Shown: positions 54,978 to 63,312, counted from the first letter of the stretch. The stretch: 64,000 nucleotides of DNA from Roseiarcus sp963805295 (GCA_963805295.1 CAWDTW010000005.1:1-64000); one strand, 5' to 3'. Translations and numbers: made by a program. The notes: generated by a model not told the origin, from the letters alone.

Positions 54978-55472
54978 TCACTCCCTTCCCCCCGCCTCTG
55001 GCGGGGGGAAGGTGGCGCCATAGGGCGTCCGGAAGGACGCCCGTCCTTCCGGACGGGCTATGGGCGCCGGATGAGGGGCTGAGCCGCTTTCTGTCGTTAG
55101 CCTCTTGAACCGCTCGGACGGCGCCAGCCGACCCTCGACTGCGGCGACGATCGTCTCGCACACATCGTCGATTGAACCCAACACGTCCGCATTCCAGAAC
55201 CGCAGAACGCGGTAACCCAGCGCAGCCAGAATTGCGTCTCGTTTGTCATCGTAGGCGCTGTCGGCATGTTGCGATCCATCGAGCTCAACGACGAGCTTGC
55301 AGATTCGGCAGACGAAGTCGGCGTAGTAAGGCCCCACCGGCGCCTGACGCACAAATTTCGCACCTCCAAGACGACGGTTGCGAAGACGATGCCAGAGTTT
55401 TTTCTCCGCTTCCGTTGACGCAGCGCGCAGCGCTTGAGCGCGAGCGCTGACGGGAATATTACGGGTACGCAT
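54978..55472 (-). CDS. DUF559 domain-containing putative endonuclease
   Basis: This 164-residue protein has a DUF559 domain (about 10-125), a PD-(D/E)XK-like fold related to very-short-patch repair nucleases: LWHRLRNRRLGGAKFVRQAPVGPYYADFVC, then VVELDGSQHADSAYDDKRDAILAALGYRVLRFWNADVL. The YADFVC...VELDG acidic motif fits the active site. The last ~34 residues (SGSAPHPAPIARPEG on) come from a palindromic repeat. It sits inside the imuA-imuB-dnaE2 cassette and its stop overlaps the dnaE2 GTG, which is unusual. Confidence 0.86.
   Translation of the reverse strand: MRTRNIPVSARAQALRAASTEAEKKLWHRLRNRRLGGAKFVRQAPVGPYYADFVCRICKLVVELDGSQHADSAYDDKRDAILAALGYRVLRFWNADVLGSIDDVCETIVAAVEGRLAPSERFKRLTTESGSAPHPAPIARPEGRASFRTPYGATFPPPEAGGRE
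54988..55085. repeat. Palindromic repeat at the DUF559-dnaE2 junction
   Basis: The unit holds two hairpins (GGGCGTCC/GGACGCCC near 55024-55043 and CCCGTCC/GGACGGG near 55041-55057) inside an outer CCATAG/CTATGG stem. It encodes the last ~34 residues of the DUF559 protein and ends next to the dnaE2 start. Confidence 0.78.
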
Positions 55473-55493
55473 TTGATCACTCCGATAGTTTGG

Positions 55494-55610
55494 CGCCGCC
55501 CCTCATCCGGCCCCATAGGGCGTTCGTTAGAACGCCCGTCTGTCGACGGGCTATGGGGCCATCTTCTCCCCGCAAGCGGGGCGAAGGGAGCGCCCTTCGC
55601 CCCATCACCC
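55494..55610. repeat. Palindromic repeat between imuB and the DUF559 gene
   Basis: The same structure again: outer CCATAG/CTATGG stem around GGGCGTTC/GAACGCCC and CCCGTC/GACGGG (about 55513-55557), then the CTCCCCGC arm. It fills the spacer between the imuB stop and the DUF559 start. Confidence 0.78.
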
Positions 55611-57161
55611 GAACACCCCGTGCACGAACCATTTCGCCCTTTGGGTCTCGCGGCCCCAGAGGCCTTCGCGGTAGAGCCAGAAGCGGCGGCCCTCGGAATC
55701 CTCGGCGCGGAAATAGTCGCGCGTCGGCGCGTCGGGGCGGCGCCACCAGGGGGCGGCGATGCGCTCGGGGCCCTCGATCGCGGCGACGTTATGCAGCACG
55801 CGCCGCCAGCGGAAGCGCAAGGGCGGCCCGTCGGGCACTTCGGCGAGCGCGTCGATCGGCTCGGGACGGACGAAGAGCCGCAAAGGCCGCGCCGGCGCGC
55901 CCGCCGCGGCCGGCTCGAGCCCCTCCCCGCGCATGCGCGCGTCGCCGAGCATCGCGGGCGCGGCCGTCTCGGCCTGTTCGGGCAGATGGGCTTCGACGAG
56001 CTCGCGCCGGGTCACCGCGCGCGCGCCGAGCCGCGCGCTCAGGCGGTCGATGAGATCGGCGAGCGCCCGCGCCCGCTCGGCCTCGTGCGCGCGCTCGAGC
56101 TGGACTTGAGACGGCGCGAGCGGCTCGGCCGCAAGACACGAGAGGCGCATGAGGTCGACGCCGAAGCCCGCGTCGATCGCGTCCTCCTGCGGGCTTGCGA
56201 GCCGCTCGGCGAAGAGGCGGGCGATGGCGCGCGCTTCGTTGAGCGGCCGGGAGGCGCCGACCCGGATGCGGCGCACGTCGCCGTCGACGCGATAGAGGCT
56301 GAGCTCGATCGTCCTTGCCCCCTTCGCCTGCCGCTCCAGGAGCACCACGAGGTCGTCGGCGAGCTTGCGCAACGTCGCCTCGATCGCCTCGAGCGTCTGC
56401 ACGGGCGAGGCGAACCGCCGCTCGGCGCAGAAATCGGGCGGAGGAAAGCGCGGCGCGATCGAGGCGCGCTCCAGGCCTTTCAGCGCGTCGAGCCGCGCCA
56501 TCGGGAGAGCGCCGAACCGCGCCGTGATCGGCGCGCGGGGGCGCAAGGCGATGTCGCCGACGCGCCTCAGACCCGCGCGCGCCATGTCGGCGACGGTCGT
56601 CTCGTCGAGGCCGAGGGCCGCGAGCGGCAGGTCGTGAAAGAGTTTTGCGAAGGCCTTGTCGCTCAGGGTCTCGGGCGCGATGGTCTGCGCCGAAAACCGC
56701 GCCAGCGCCCAGGCGGCGCGCGGATTGCCGGCGACGCCGGCTGCGGCCGAAATCCCCTGCGCGGCGAGGCGGGCGAGGCAATCCTCGACGAGCGCCGCCT
56801 CGCCTTCGAAAAGATGCGCGACCCCGGAAATGTCGAGCATCAAGCCGTCGCGCCCGTCCAAAGCGGCGAGCGGGGTGAAGCGCGAGCACCAGTCGCAGAG
56901 CCGCTCCAGGAGCCGCGCCTCCTCGGCGGGCCGAGCCTCCACCGCGACGAGGGCGGGCAAGCGCGCGCGCGCGTCCGCGAGCGGAAGGCCGACCGTCAGG
57001 CCGAGCTTCGCGGCGTTCGCGTCCACGCCGACGAGCCGCTCGGCGTTGTTGATCTTGGCGACCGCCGCCAGCGGCGCCGCCCTGTCAACGCGATGCTGAC
57101 GCCGGGCGCGGTCCGTCGCCAGACGCGGCAGCCAGAGAGAGAGAAATCGCCGGGTCGTCAA
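55605..57161 (-). CDS. imuB: DNA polymerase Y family protein ImuB
   Basis: This 518-residue protein is a catalytically inactive Y-family polymerase homologue that links DnaE2 to the beta clamp. It has RRFLSLWLPRLATDRARRQH at the start, the palm/finger-like region with LGLTVGLPLADARARLP and LDGRDGLMLDISGVAHLFEGE, and a C-terminal region ending YREGLWGRETQRAKWFVHGVFG, the ImuB-C domain. It overlaps imuA by 77 bases. Length and order are typical of the cassette. Confidence 0.92.
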   Translation of the reverse strand: MTTRRFLSLWLPRLATDRARRQHRVDRAAPLAAVAKINNAERLVGVDANAAKLGLTVGLPLADARARLPALVAVEARPAEEARLLERLCDWCSRFTPLAALDGRDGLMLDISGVAHLFEGEAALVEDCLARLAAQGISAAAGVAGNPRAAWALARFSAQTIAPETLSDKAFAKLFHDLPLAALGLDETTVADMARAGLRRVGDIALRPRAPITARFGALPMARLDALKGLERASIAPRFPPPDFCAERRFASPVQTLEAIEATLRKLADDLVVLLERQAKGARTIELSLYRVDGDVRRIRVGASRPLNEARAIARLFAERLASPQEDAIDAGFGVDLMRLSCLAAEPLAPSQVQLERAHEAERARALADLIDRLSARLGARAVTRRELVEAHLPEQAETAAPAMLGDARMRGEGLEPAAAGAPARPLRLFVRPEPIDALAEVPDGPPLRFRWRRVLHNVAAIEGPERIAAPWWRRPDAPTRDYFRAEDSEGRRFWLYREGLWGRETQRAKWFVHGVFG

Positions 57162-57927
57162 AAGTCCTCTCCTCGCTTCGCCATTCGAGCCTCACCGCGC
57201 GACCCATGTCGACCGCCTCCGCCGGGCCTTCGCGCGGAAAAGTCAGGCGCGCCTTGACGAGCCGCGCCCCGCAGGCGAAGGGGCCGGGCAGGTCCCGGCC
57301 GGCCGCCGCCGGACGTCTCGCGCTCGGCGCTGCGGCGATCTCGAACCGCGTCTCGGCGGCGCTGGACAGCCTGTCCGCCTGGCCGTAGGCGCTGGCCAGC
57401 ACCAGGAGCGCCGGCGTTCTCCCTTTTCGCGCGGCCATGAGCAGGCGGCGGGAGGCCGCGAGGCTGTAGCCCTTCAAGTTCCAGATCTCGCCGACGACCG
57501 CGGCCGGCGCGCCGCATTTGAGCGCCTCCTCCATCGCCCAGAAGGCCGCGTCGGCGTCGGGCGCCGAAACGAACACGAGACGGCTCAAGGGGAGCCCGTG
57601 CGCGGCGAGGCCGGGTCCGTAGAGCGCGCCCGCCTCGTGAGCGGCGAAGCCCTCGCCGACGAGGAGCCCCGCCGACGGCCGCCCGGCCAAGAACCGCGCG
57701 GCGAGCGCCAGCGCAAAGCCCATCGCCGCCGCCCCGTCCGCGGGTTCGGCCGGGGCGATCTCGTGCAGGGCGTCGTCGGCGAGCCCGCCGCCGAGGGCGG
57801 AATCGAGCGCGCGCGCGAGGGTCAGGCGCCGCGCGGCGCGCGGATGGCCCGCCGGGCCTCCTTCAGCCTCGATCTCAGCGACGGCGCGCCGCAAACGCGC
57901 CATCTCCGCCCTGCCGCCCGGCGACAT
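57085..57927 (-). CDS. imuA: SOS mutasome protein ImuA
   Basis: This 280-residue RecA/SulA-like protein is the first gene of the damage-inducible cassette and is needed for induced mutagenesis. Visible features are LDSALGGGLADDALHEIAP (conserved core), a degenerate P-loop region with no classic GKT, LVFVSAPDADAAFWAMEEALKCGAPAAVVGEIWNLKG and a C-terminal extension. The ATG at 57927 lies 18 bases after the LexA box. It overlaps imuB by 77 nt. Confidence 0.9.
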   Translation of the reverse strand: MSPGGRAEMARLRRAVAEIEAEGGPAGHPRAARRLTLARALDSALGGGLADDALHEIAPAEPADGAAAMGFALALAARFLAGRPSAGLLVGEGFAAHEAGALYGPGLAAHGLPLSRLVFVSAPDADAAFWAMEEALKCGAPAAVVGEIWNLKGYSLAASRRLLMAARKGRTPALLVLASAYGQADRLSSAAETRFEIAAAPSARRPAAAGRDLPGPFACGARLVKARLTFPREGPAEAVDMGRAVRLEWRSEERTFDDPAISLSLAAASGDGPRPASASR

Positions 57928-57944
57928 TCGGTCCGCATCCTAAT

Positions 57945-57959
57945 GTTCGTTATTTGTTC
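57945..57959 (-). promoter_or_regulatory. LexA operator (SOS box) of imuA-imuB-dnaE2
   Basis: GTTCGTTATTTGTTC is a perfect match to the alphaproteobacterial LexA site GTTC-N7-GTTC. It lies directly upstream of the imuA start and supports DNA-damage control of the cassette. Confidence 0.9.
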
Positions 57960-58137
57960 TAGTTTTGGACCCAAGCGGGGCGAGAGTCAAGGGTGGGAAG
58001 AGCGCGCGACGGCTTGCCTGCAACCCGGCCCTCGATCATACCGGCTGCGAGCCGGCCAGAAGCTTCTGGCGCCGCTTCGGCGTTCATCGCCCCGCCGCTC
58101 CATTTCTTTCGACCCTTGAACGCGCTATGAATGCTTG

Positions 58138-58365
58138 ATGACCCAGCTCCTTGAACAAGCCGTCCAAACGGTGCGCGGCCTGCCGCCGGAAACCCAGGAC
58201 GCCATTGCGCGCATCCACCTGCAACTGGCCGGCGACGATCAATCCGCGGCGCCGCTGAGCGCACCGGAGAAAGCCTCCTTCGGCGCCTCCCTGGCCGAGG
58301 CCGAGCGCGGAGAATTCGCCACCGACGATCAGATCAGAGCCATCTGGGCCAAGCACGGCCTGTGA
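58138..58365 (+). CDS. Small antitoxin-like protein (ParD/RHH-type module)
   Basis: This 75-residue protein reads MTQLLEQAVQTVRGLPPETQDAIARIHLQLAGDDQSAAPLSAPEKASFGASLAEAERGEFATDDQIRAIWAKHGL. The LSAPEKASFGASLAEAERGEFATDDQIRAIW tail is typical of antitoxins paired with RelE/ParE toxins. The ATG at 58138 is preferred over the TTG just before it. Its stop overlaps the toxin start by four bases. Confidence 0.85.
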   Translation: MTQLLEQAVQTVRGLPPETQDAIARIHLQLAGDDQSAAPLSAPEKASFGASLAEAERGEFATDDQIRAIWAKHGL

Positions 58366-58592
58366 AGCTGCGATACACGCTTCGCGCGGCTGAAGAACTC
58401 GATCGCGTTCTGTCGCACATCGACCCGCGGTCTCCGCAAGGAGCCCGCGACGTCAAGGCGCGCATCCAGGCGATCATCGACCCGGTCTCTCACGGCTGTC
58501 CCGTCACCACTCTGCCGGTGTCGCGAGCCACTTGCCCGACAGCGCGGCCCGTGGCGTCCACGCCCTTCTGGACCGTGGTTCCGAGGCCGTAA
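58362..58592 (+). pseudogene. ParE/RelE toxin, C-terminally truncated
   Basis: The first 42 residues (MKLRYTLRAAEELDRVLSHI, DPRSPQGARDVKARIQAIID) match the ParE/RelE N-terminus. From about codon 43 the frame reads PVSHGCPVTTLPVSRATC, which is not toxin-like and is antisense to the small exported-protein gene at 58490-58816. The RxAVE-type C-terminus with the usual HGxR motif is missing, so the toxin is probably inactive while the antitoxin remains. Confidence 0.82.
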
Positions 58593-58816
58593 GCGCCCCG
58601 CTCGAGGGCGTAGCCCGTGAATCGCGCCCCTCTTTCAATCGCGACGCCGGCGCCATGCGCGCCCTGCGCGATCGCATCGCCGACGCACGCGACGCCGTCG
58701 CACGCCCATGCCCGATCGGCTCCGGCGACGACGCCGGCAAGACCGATCGCTCCCATCAAACCGCAAGTCAAAACCCCGGCGCGTCGCGTGCCTTTGCAGC
58801 GGTAGGGTCGCGTCAT
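58490..58816 (-). CDS. Small exported protein of unknown function
   Basis: This 108-residue protein has a basic N-terminus, a hydrophobic segment (AGVLTCGLMGAIGLAGVVAGADRAWA) with an AWA cleavage site, and a mature part of Gly/Ala-rich repeats (GDAIAQGAHGAGVAIERGARF, ALERGAYGLGTTVQKG) that suggest a helical, possibly membrane-active or anchored protein. Two cysteines (CDGVACVGD) follow the signal. No family recalled. It abuts the truncated toxin gene. Confidence 0.68.
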   Translation of the reverse strand: MTRPYRCKGTRRAGVLTCGLMGAIGLAGVVAGADRAWACDGVACVGDAIAQGAHGAGVAIERGARFTGYALERGAYGLGTTVQKGVDATGRAVGQVARDTGRVVTGQP

Positions 58817-58969
58817 CGTCGTCTCCTCCTTGCTTTCCGGATCGAGCGCCTCCCGCGCCTATAACCAAACCCATGAGCCTTGGTTCCAGGTCGGTGTTCG
58901 CGGAGCGGAATCGAAGCGAGGCTTTTCGCCGCTCGTCTCCTCGCCCGCCTCGGCGGGAACCGACAGAGA

Positions 58970-59455
58970 CTATTTCTTGCCGGCCGCGAGTACGATCTCA
59001 GCGCAGGCCATGGCGTCGGAGAGGGCCTCGTGGTGGTTGAGGGCGATCCCGAGCTCGCGGCAGACGTCGGAAAGTCTCGTCGGGCGGATGCTCCATGTCC
59101 GCCGGGAAATCTGCACCGTGCAGCGGAACGGCAGCGTGGGCGCCTTGACGCCGTAGCTCGCGCAGCAGGCGCGAAGCACGCCCCTGTCGAACGAGGCGTT
59201 GTGGGCCGCGAGGAACTTCGCGCCCTCGATGAACGCCTCGATCCTCGGCCAGAGCTTTCCGAAGTCGTCCGACTGCGCCACGTCCTTCCACGTCAGCCCG
59301 TGGATATGGGTGAACCGGAATTCCTTCGTCGGCGGCCGGATGAGGTGAACCGCCGTGTCCACGATCCGTCCGCCCGTGACTTTGACGAGGCCGACGGCGC
59401 AGGCGCTGTCCTGCCTATAGTTGGCCGTCTCGAAATCGATCGCGATAAAATTCAC
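58970..59455 (-). CDS. 3'-5' exonuclease, DnaQ-like (DEDDh)
   Basis: This 161-residue nuclease has the three Exo motifs: Exo I FIAIDFETA, Exo II FLAAHNASFDRGVLRACC, Exo III HHEALSDAMACAEIVL with the catalytic His. It lacks the C-terminal domain of the polymerase III epsilon subunit, so it is a stand-alone proofreading or turnover exonuclease on DNA or RNA. It lies alone on the minus strand near the mutasome region, which may be coincidence. Confidence 0.92.
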   Translation of the reverse strand: MNFIAIDFETANYRQDSACAVGLVKVTGGRIVDTAVHLIRPPTKEFRFTHIHGLTWKDVAQSDDFGKLWPRIEAFIEGAKFLAAHNASFDRGVLRACCASYGVKAPTLPFRCTVQISRRTWSIRPTRLSDVCRELGIALNHHEALSDAMACAEIVLAAGKK

Positions 59456-60012
59456 CGCCTGCTCCCAACAATCGATCGGTTCGCGCAGCGCGACTGCGGC
59501 GGCGCTCTTCCTGAACGCCCCGGACGCGCTTCGCCCCGAAGGCGAGCAAAGCGCAAACTTACTGTTCCCGACGCCGGCGGCGCCAATCCGCCCCGCCTAA
59601 CCCGCGCCCGAACGCCGATCGTTTCACGTTCGTGGCGCCGGGGCGAGGCTCCTTTCAACTGCGAAGCCCGTCCCGCATTGCTAAGCCGAATGGAAGGCGC
59701 GCCACGCCGGCTCGGACTTGTCGGCGACAGGCAAATCGAAGATAATTTGATAGTTGCCACCCAGCTTTCGATGGGGGCGCACCAGGCGTCAAACCTGTTC
59801 GTGCCGCTGCCGCGGATTGCCCCTCACCGTCGTAAATGTCATCGTAGCGTCGTAAATGTCATCGTAGCATTGTGACGCGTATCACAGCTGCTTCTGCGGT
59901 CTTCAATTTTTCTTCCGCTTTGGCGTGAACGAACGCTGCGCGTACGGACGGGCACAATTGTGGCGACCTTTTGCCGGACAGCGGCTCAACTTCTCACTAG
60001 GGAGCAAACAAA
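59456..60012. other. Intergenic region before the beta-propeller gene
   Basis: This 557-base region carries no recognised gene. It includes the 20-bp tandem duplication at 59828-59867 and an AT-rich stretch (CTTCAATTTTTCTTCCG) near 59905 that may hold the promoter of the beta-propeller gene. The ribosome site AGGGAGC precedes its ATG. Confidence 0.5.
59828..59867. repeat. Perfect 20-bp tandem duplication
   Basis: CGTCGTAAATGTCATCGTAG occurs twice head to tail at 59828-59847 and 59848-59867. It lies about 145 nt before the beta-propeller gene and could be an iterated regulatory site or a replication slip. Confidence 0.85.
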
Positions 60013-62068
60013 ATGACATTGCCAGCAACACTTGTCAGCGGGCTCGGTGGAGCCATCGGAAGCGATTTTCGGCGCGCTCAGAACCAGCTTGTCTTCGTCG
60101 AATATAGCGGCAAGCTTTCTCGGCTCAATCTTTACCGCACCGGGACGGTGGTCTCATCCGGCTCCGCTGTTCTTAAAGGCACTTGGAGTTTTGATCTCGA
60201 CACGGGCGCCGAAGGTGGCCTCGGGCCGAATTTCGATATTTGGTGGGAACAGGAAACTGCGGTCATCCGCGTGATGGCCCCGCTCAACAGCGCGCAGATC
60301 GTGAACCTCGGCAGCGTGAATTACGCTTCTCTCACGCCTGACACCCTTTCAAGTCTGACATATTCCACGACGCCGATCGACGGAAACAATGACGCCAGCA
60401 ACCAGCTGGTGACCGGCGACGTTTTCGCGGTCCAGACCACCAGCGGCAATTTCGCCAAGGTGCTCGTCGTCGCATACGGCTACGACATGTCGATCCAGTG
60501 GACGACGTACAAGCTGGATCCGCTCTACGCCGTTCTCGGAACGGGCTACAACAATCCCGAGGACGTGAAGGCGAGCGCCGACGGCGCTCATGTCTATGTC
60601 ACGGAGCGCGCCGGCGACCTTTTGAAGGTCGCCCTTGCGAGCGCCAATCGCGCATCCGCCACGGTGGTCTGCTCGGGACTGAACACGCCTCAGCAGCTCT
60701 ATCTCGATGAAGTGGCCGGTTTCGCCTATGTCGTGGAATATGTGCCGACCGGCGGCAATCTTTGGCGCATCACGCTGAGCACTGGCGCAAAGACGTCGTT
60801 GCTCGCCAGTCTGGAAAACGCAGTCGGCGTCGTCGTGACGGCCGACGGACAGTTTGCGTATGTCAGCGAGCAGACCACTGGTCCCGATCAGGGTCGCGTC
60901 AGCCGCTTCCAGCTCAGCAACGGCGCGCGCACGCTGATCACAAATGGCCTCACGGCGCCGTTCTTTCTCACTTGGTTGGATTCGTCGCAGACCTCGCTAT
61001 TGGTTCCGCAGCGAGACCCCGCCAATTCGGTCCTGCTGATCAGCCTCACAGCCGGCACAGCGCAGGTCATCGCCAGCGGCGTCGACAATCGCCCTTCGAG
61101 CGTGGCGGTGGTCTCCACCGCGGAACTGCTGGTTTGCACCGATCAGACGATCGAAGAGTATGATTTCTCGCTGGCGTCGTCGGGGCCGCTGTTGATGGGG
61201 ATAGGCTTCATTCCCTTCGACAGGATCACCCAGACTCCAGGGCCAAATTTCGGTCTCGCCGACACCACCGTCGATCCGACCTATTTTTACCAGGTCAAGA
61301 ACACGCCGTTCGGGGGCACGCTTCCGTTGATGGTCAACCACCAGCGCGCCGACAATGACGGCGCCGTCTACTATCGGGTGAAAGTGGACGGCGTCGTGCG
61401 CACCGACGCCTGGACAGACGAATACTGGAACGGGGCCGAATATGTCGCCGTGACCACGACGCCGATCTCGATCGGCGGGAATCCGGGATATTATCCGGTG
61501 AGGCCAATCAGTCAGCTCTTCCTGTGGATGAACCCGTCCCTGGGCGACCTGCTCGAACTCGACGAACCTCAGCAACGCAAACCACACGATATGGTTGGAG
61601 TTCACGAACTCGGGAGGCACGGTGATCGAGACCAGCACCCCGCTCATCATTCGCGTCGACAACAACAGCTGCAAGGCGACGATCGCGCAGCCGGTTCTCG
61701 AGACTTTGCCGACGCCGACCGTCGCCGATTCGTGCGGCGTGCTGCACTACGGCGGAATCGACACGACTTTGGTGTCGATGGGGTTTTCGGCGACGCATCC
61801 GAACAACTTCGCGACATTCGTTTGGGAGTTATTGATCAGGGGCGTCAGTCCGGTGACGCTGCCGCCGGTCCCGCCTCCTCCGCCTACAAGCGGGCCGGTG
61901 AGTTCGGTCGTTTCGCCGATAACCGACACGGTCGGCAATCTGAGGGGTTCCTGCACGATTGCGGCGTTCGCGGAGTATGTCTACGTCTACGCGTCGGCGA
62001 ACAATGGTTGGAGTCGTCAAAGTCAATATGACGCGCAGGCTTTGATCGCGTTCGTGCTCGCGCCTTAG
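60013..62068 (+). pseudogene. Beta-propeller protein with proline-rich C-terminal region, frameshifted as sequenced
   Basis: Corrected for one base this is a 684-residue protein. Residues ~190-400 form propeller blades of SMP-30/NHL type (YNNPEDVKASADGAHVYVTE, LNTPQQLYLDEVAGFAYVVE, AVGVVVTADGQFAYVSE). The C-terminal part has Ser/Thr-rich strands, a PPVPPPPPTSGP linker and an alpha-helical end (GSCTIAAFAEYVYVYASANNGW). No signal peptide is obvious. The frame breaks at GAACTC (61555-61560): removing one A joins LL to DSTNLSNANHTIWLEFTNS. Function unknown; a large extracellular or surface protein is possible. Confidence 0.85.
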
Positions 62069-62104
62069 CGCATTGCGACCGATCAGCGAACATCGGTGAA
62101 TGAC

Positions 62105-62131
62105 GAGGGCTCGGCCTGGCTCCGAGCCCTC
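62105..62131. terminator. GC-rich hairpin after the beta-propeller gene
   Basis: GAGGGCTCGG (62105-62114) pairs perfectly with CCGAGCCCTC (62122-62131) around a 7-nt loop, about 35 nt past the stop codon. There is no T-run, so it is at best a partial Rho-independent terminator or a transcript stabiliser. Confidence 0.55.
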
Positions 62132-62185
62132 GCGCAACGTCTGCCGAGCGCCGGCCGGGATCACGCGCCGATCGCGGCTCTCCCG

Positions 62186-62372
62186 TCACCCGAGATACGT
62201 CACCACCCCGCTCTCGAGATCGTACATCGCCGGGACGATCTTGAGCTTGCCCTGGCCGGCGAGGCCAGGAATGAGCGTGCTCGCCGATGTCGGCCGCGCC
62301 GCGGTTCTTTGCGAGTTCATCTTCGCGGGGTTGTCGACATCGTCGCCAGGCTCTCCCCGGCCGACCGTCAAG
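62186..62372 (-). pseudogene. Duplicated C-terminal fragment of beta-carbonic anhydrase
   Basis: The frame reads GRGEPGDDVDNPAKMNSQRT, SASTLIPGLAGQGKLKIV, AMYDLESGVVTYLG, about three quarters identical to the end of the intact carbonic anhydrase at 62590. The N-terminal two thirds are absent. It lies on the other side of the PhaR-like mini-gene, so the gene's end was duplicated around that insert. Confidence 0.85.
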
Positions 62373-62553
62373 CCGACAGAATGCGGGTGATGTCCGCTCC
62401 ATCTTCGGCGTCGATGGCTGAGAACGGCACACCCTCGGCGACCCATGCTCGAAGCTGCTCGATCCAGACGTAACGGCCATTTGTCGTCTCATACAATCGG
62501 CTCTGCGCATACCGCTTCACGAGGATCGATCGGCGCTTCGCCGCTGCTCGCAT
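62368..62553 (-). CDS. PhaR-like DNA-binding domain mini-protein
   Basis: This 61-residue protein (KRRSILVKRYAQSRLYETTNGRYVWIEQLRAWVAEGVPFSAIDAEDGADITRILS) matches the N-terminal DNA-binding domain of PhaR, the regulator of polyhydroxyalkanoate granules. The normal RLYDTxTGRYVxLxDL core is present, but the rest of PhaR (the granule-binding part) is missing. A ribosome site AGGAG lies seven bases upstream. Either it is a stand-alone regulator or a displaced gene fragment. It sits between the intact and partial carbonic anhydrase genes. Confidence 0.82.
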   Translation of the reverse strand: MRAAAKRRSILVKRYAQSRLYETTNGRYVWIEQLRAWVAEGVPFSAIDAEDGADITRILSA

Positions 62554-62589
62554 AGGTCGGCTCCTGCTTCGTTGGAGGCCCGCGTCCCG

Positions 62590-63312
62590 TCACCCGAGGT
62601 ACGTGACGACGCCGCTCTCGAGATCGTAGATCGCCGAGACGATCTTGAGCTTGCCTTGGCCGGCGAGGCCGGAAATGAGCGAGCTCGCCGAGCTCAGCCG
62701 CGCCGCCGTTCTCTGCGCGCTTTTCTTCGCCGCATTGTTGACGAAGTCGCCGGGTTCGCCCCGGGCGGCGAGGGCTGCGGGCAGGATCGGCTCGATCATC
62801 GCGCCGATCGCGCCGGGATAGGTCGCGTTCTTCAAGACAACGTTGCAAGCCGCCTTCACCGCTCCGCAGCTCGTGTGCGCAAGGACGACGATGACGGGCG
62901 AGCCCAGCACCGCCGCCCCGTATTCGACCGTGCCCAGCGTTGCGGTGTCGACGAGGTTGCCGGCGTTTCTGGCGACGAAGAGTTCGCCGAGCCCGCGGCC
63001 GCCGAAGACGAGCTCGGGCGGAACACGGCTGTCGGCGCAGGCGATGATCGTCGCCCAGGGCGCCTGATGCCCCGCGACCGATGCGCGCTGCTGAGCCAAG
63101 TCGATCGCACAGAGCTCCGGCTGGCTCACATAGCGCTCGTTGCCCGATTTGAGCGCGGCGAGCGCCTCGTCGGGCGTGAGCGACGTCGGCGCGCCTTCGG
63201 CCGCGCGCGCGGGCCTCATCGCGCCGGCGAGCATGATCGCCGCCAGCCCCGCGGCGCCGAATTTGAGAAAATCCCTCCGCCCCGCCGCCTGGCTCTCGCA
63301 GATCCTGCACAT
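62590..63312 (-). CDS. Beta-class carbonic anhydrase, Tat-exported
   Basis: This 240-residue enzyme interconverts CO2 and bicarbonate. A twin-arginine signal (GRRDFLKFGAAGLAAIMLAGA) suggests folded export to the periplasm. The zinc ligands are seen: Cys in IIACADSRVPPE, His and Cys in LAHTSCGAVKAA, with the partner Asp/Arg of CADSR. Length is normal for the family's bacterial branch. An N-terminal MCRICES precedes the RR motif. Confidence 0.93.
   Translation of the reverse strand: MCRICESQAAGRRDFLKFGAAGLAAIMLAGAMRPARAAEGAPTSLTPDEALAALKSGNERYVSQPELCAIDLAQQRASVAGHQAPWATIIACADSRVPPELVFGGRGLGELFVARNAGNLVDTATLGTVEYGAAVLGSPVIVVLAHTSCGAVKAACNVVLKNATYPGAIGAMIEPILPAALAARGEPGDFVNNAAKKSAQRTAARLSSASSLISGLAGQGKLKIVSAIYDLESGVVTYLG

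Larger units (their letters stand above)
51308..54981 (-). pseudogene. dnaE2: Error-prone DNA polymerase DnaE2, frame interrupted by a palindromic repeat
   Basis: DnaE2 is the translesion C-family polymerase of the SOS mutasome with ImuA and ImuB. A GTG at 54981 (overlapping the DUF559 stop as GTGA) begins the PHP part (MTNFSFLRGASHPEEMVARA). The main frame, from 54487 on, has the catalytic PPDIDVDFEHERREEV, the SHAASFALLVYASCWMK palm-finger segment and the C-terminal OB region. Between them, at 54393-54590, a palindromic repeat shifts the frame; the total length is off by two bases modulo three. A second repeat (52246-52435) is in frame and adds about 65 residues. The protein is thus probably not made whole unless the sequence is in error. 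Confidence 0.85.

Noticed and set aside
55789..56889. A 366-codon frame overlapping imuB
   Set aside because: Arg/Ala-rich shadow frame without motifs.
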